Of a stretch of DNA of 22,749 nt, positions 22,708-22,749 are shown piece after piece. The translations under genes were made by a program, and so were the position numbers. The notes beneath the pieces were generated by a model. It was not told the DNA's origin. It ran no database searches and saw only the letters and a program-made list of their open reading frames with translations. The stretch lies in the NCBI RefSeq assembly GCF_000720135.1, contig NZ_JOIU01000049.1, forward strand, positions 1 to 22,749, in the 5' to 3' direction. Within the stretch, counting starts at the first letter, position 1. Each line of letters opens with the position of its first letter. This DNA is from Streptomyces sp. NRRL S-1022 (GTDB lineage: Bacteria > Actinomycetota > Actinomycetes > Streptomycetales > Streptomycetaceae).

Positions 22708-22749
22708 CTGTCTCTTATACACATCTCCGAGCCCACGAGACCAGAGAGG
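22708..22749. other. Illumina Nextera adapter and i7 index (sequencing artefact)
   Basis: CTGTCTCTTATACACATCT at 22708-22726 is the Tn5 transposase mosaic end. The standard Nextera read adapter continues to 22741. The last eight bases, CAGAGAGG, match a standard Nextera i7 index (N708, from memory). This is unremoved library sequence and not genome. It also creates a false protein start reading MYKRQ on the minus strand. Confidence 0.98.

Noticed and set aside
21559..22722. Minus-strand 387-residue open frame beginning MYKRQ
   Set aside because: It starts in the Nextera adapter and runs out of frame through the 505-aa gene. It is an artefact of adapter plus GC-rich composition.

Overview
The window is high-GC actinobacterial DNA, almost certainly Streptomyces. 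The signs are strongly G/C-biased third codon positions, frequent GTG starts, an XRE/DUF397 regulator pair, an MbtH-linked nonribosomal peptide synthetase (NRPS), and several Streptomyces-type hypothetical families (DUF4328, DUF4142). It looks like a whole contig from a draft assembly. The right end (22708-22749) is Illumina Nextera adapter plus an i7 index, not genome. The left end breaks inside an NRPS adenylation domain, where the sequence also appears collapsed.

Left part (1-5029, minus strand): the edge of a nonribosomal peptide gene cluster. An MMPL-family exporter (2756-5029) comes first in transcription order, then an MbtH-like protein (2308-2526), then an NRPS whose condensation domain is complete but whose adenylation domain is broken near position 300. 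Two 19-bp perfect direct repeats, 21 bp apart, sit upstream of mbtH and are the best candidate for its control region. Twin palindromes separate the exporter gene from mbtH.

5146-9902 (minus strand): housekeeping and accessory genes. A tightly overlapping trio encodes a DedA-family membrane protein, a winged-helix regulator and a small membrane/coiled-coil protein. Further right are a GlpF-type aquaglyceroporin, an atypical short-chain dehydrogenase, a DUF4328 membrane protein and a probable 2-oxoglutarate/Fe(II) dioxygenase-like protein whose mRNA may be leaderless.

10094-17430: a membrane-anchored DUF4142 protein (+); a GH13 alpha-glucosidase (-); a cobalamin riboswitch followed by a NiCoT cobalt/nickel permease (+), which implies B12-repressed cobalt uptake; a nucleoside hydrolase (-); a probable lipoprotein with a PknH-like domain (+); and an XRE-TPR regulator (-). 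Several convergent pairs have only 3-6 bp between stop codons.

17431-22382: a 14-bp palindrome and a stranded signal-peptide coding sequence that runs into the 3' end of an XRE/DUF397 pair; a large secreted beta-propeller/Ig-like protein (+); and a 505-aa protein (-) that looks like a catalytically dead caspase-like domain joined by a Gly/Pro linker to a helical, TPR-like C-terminus. I saw no rRNA or tRNA gene, CRISPR array, transposase or phage gene.
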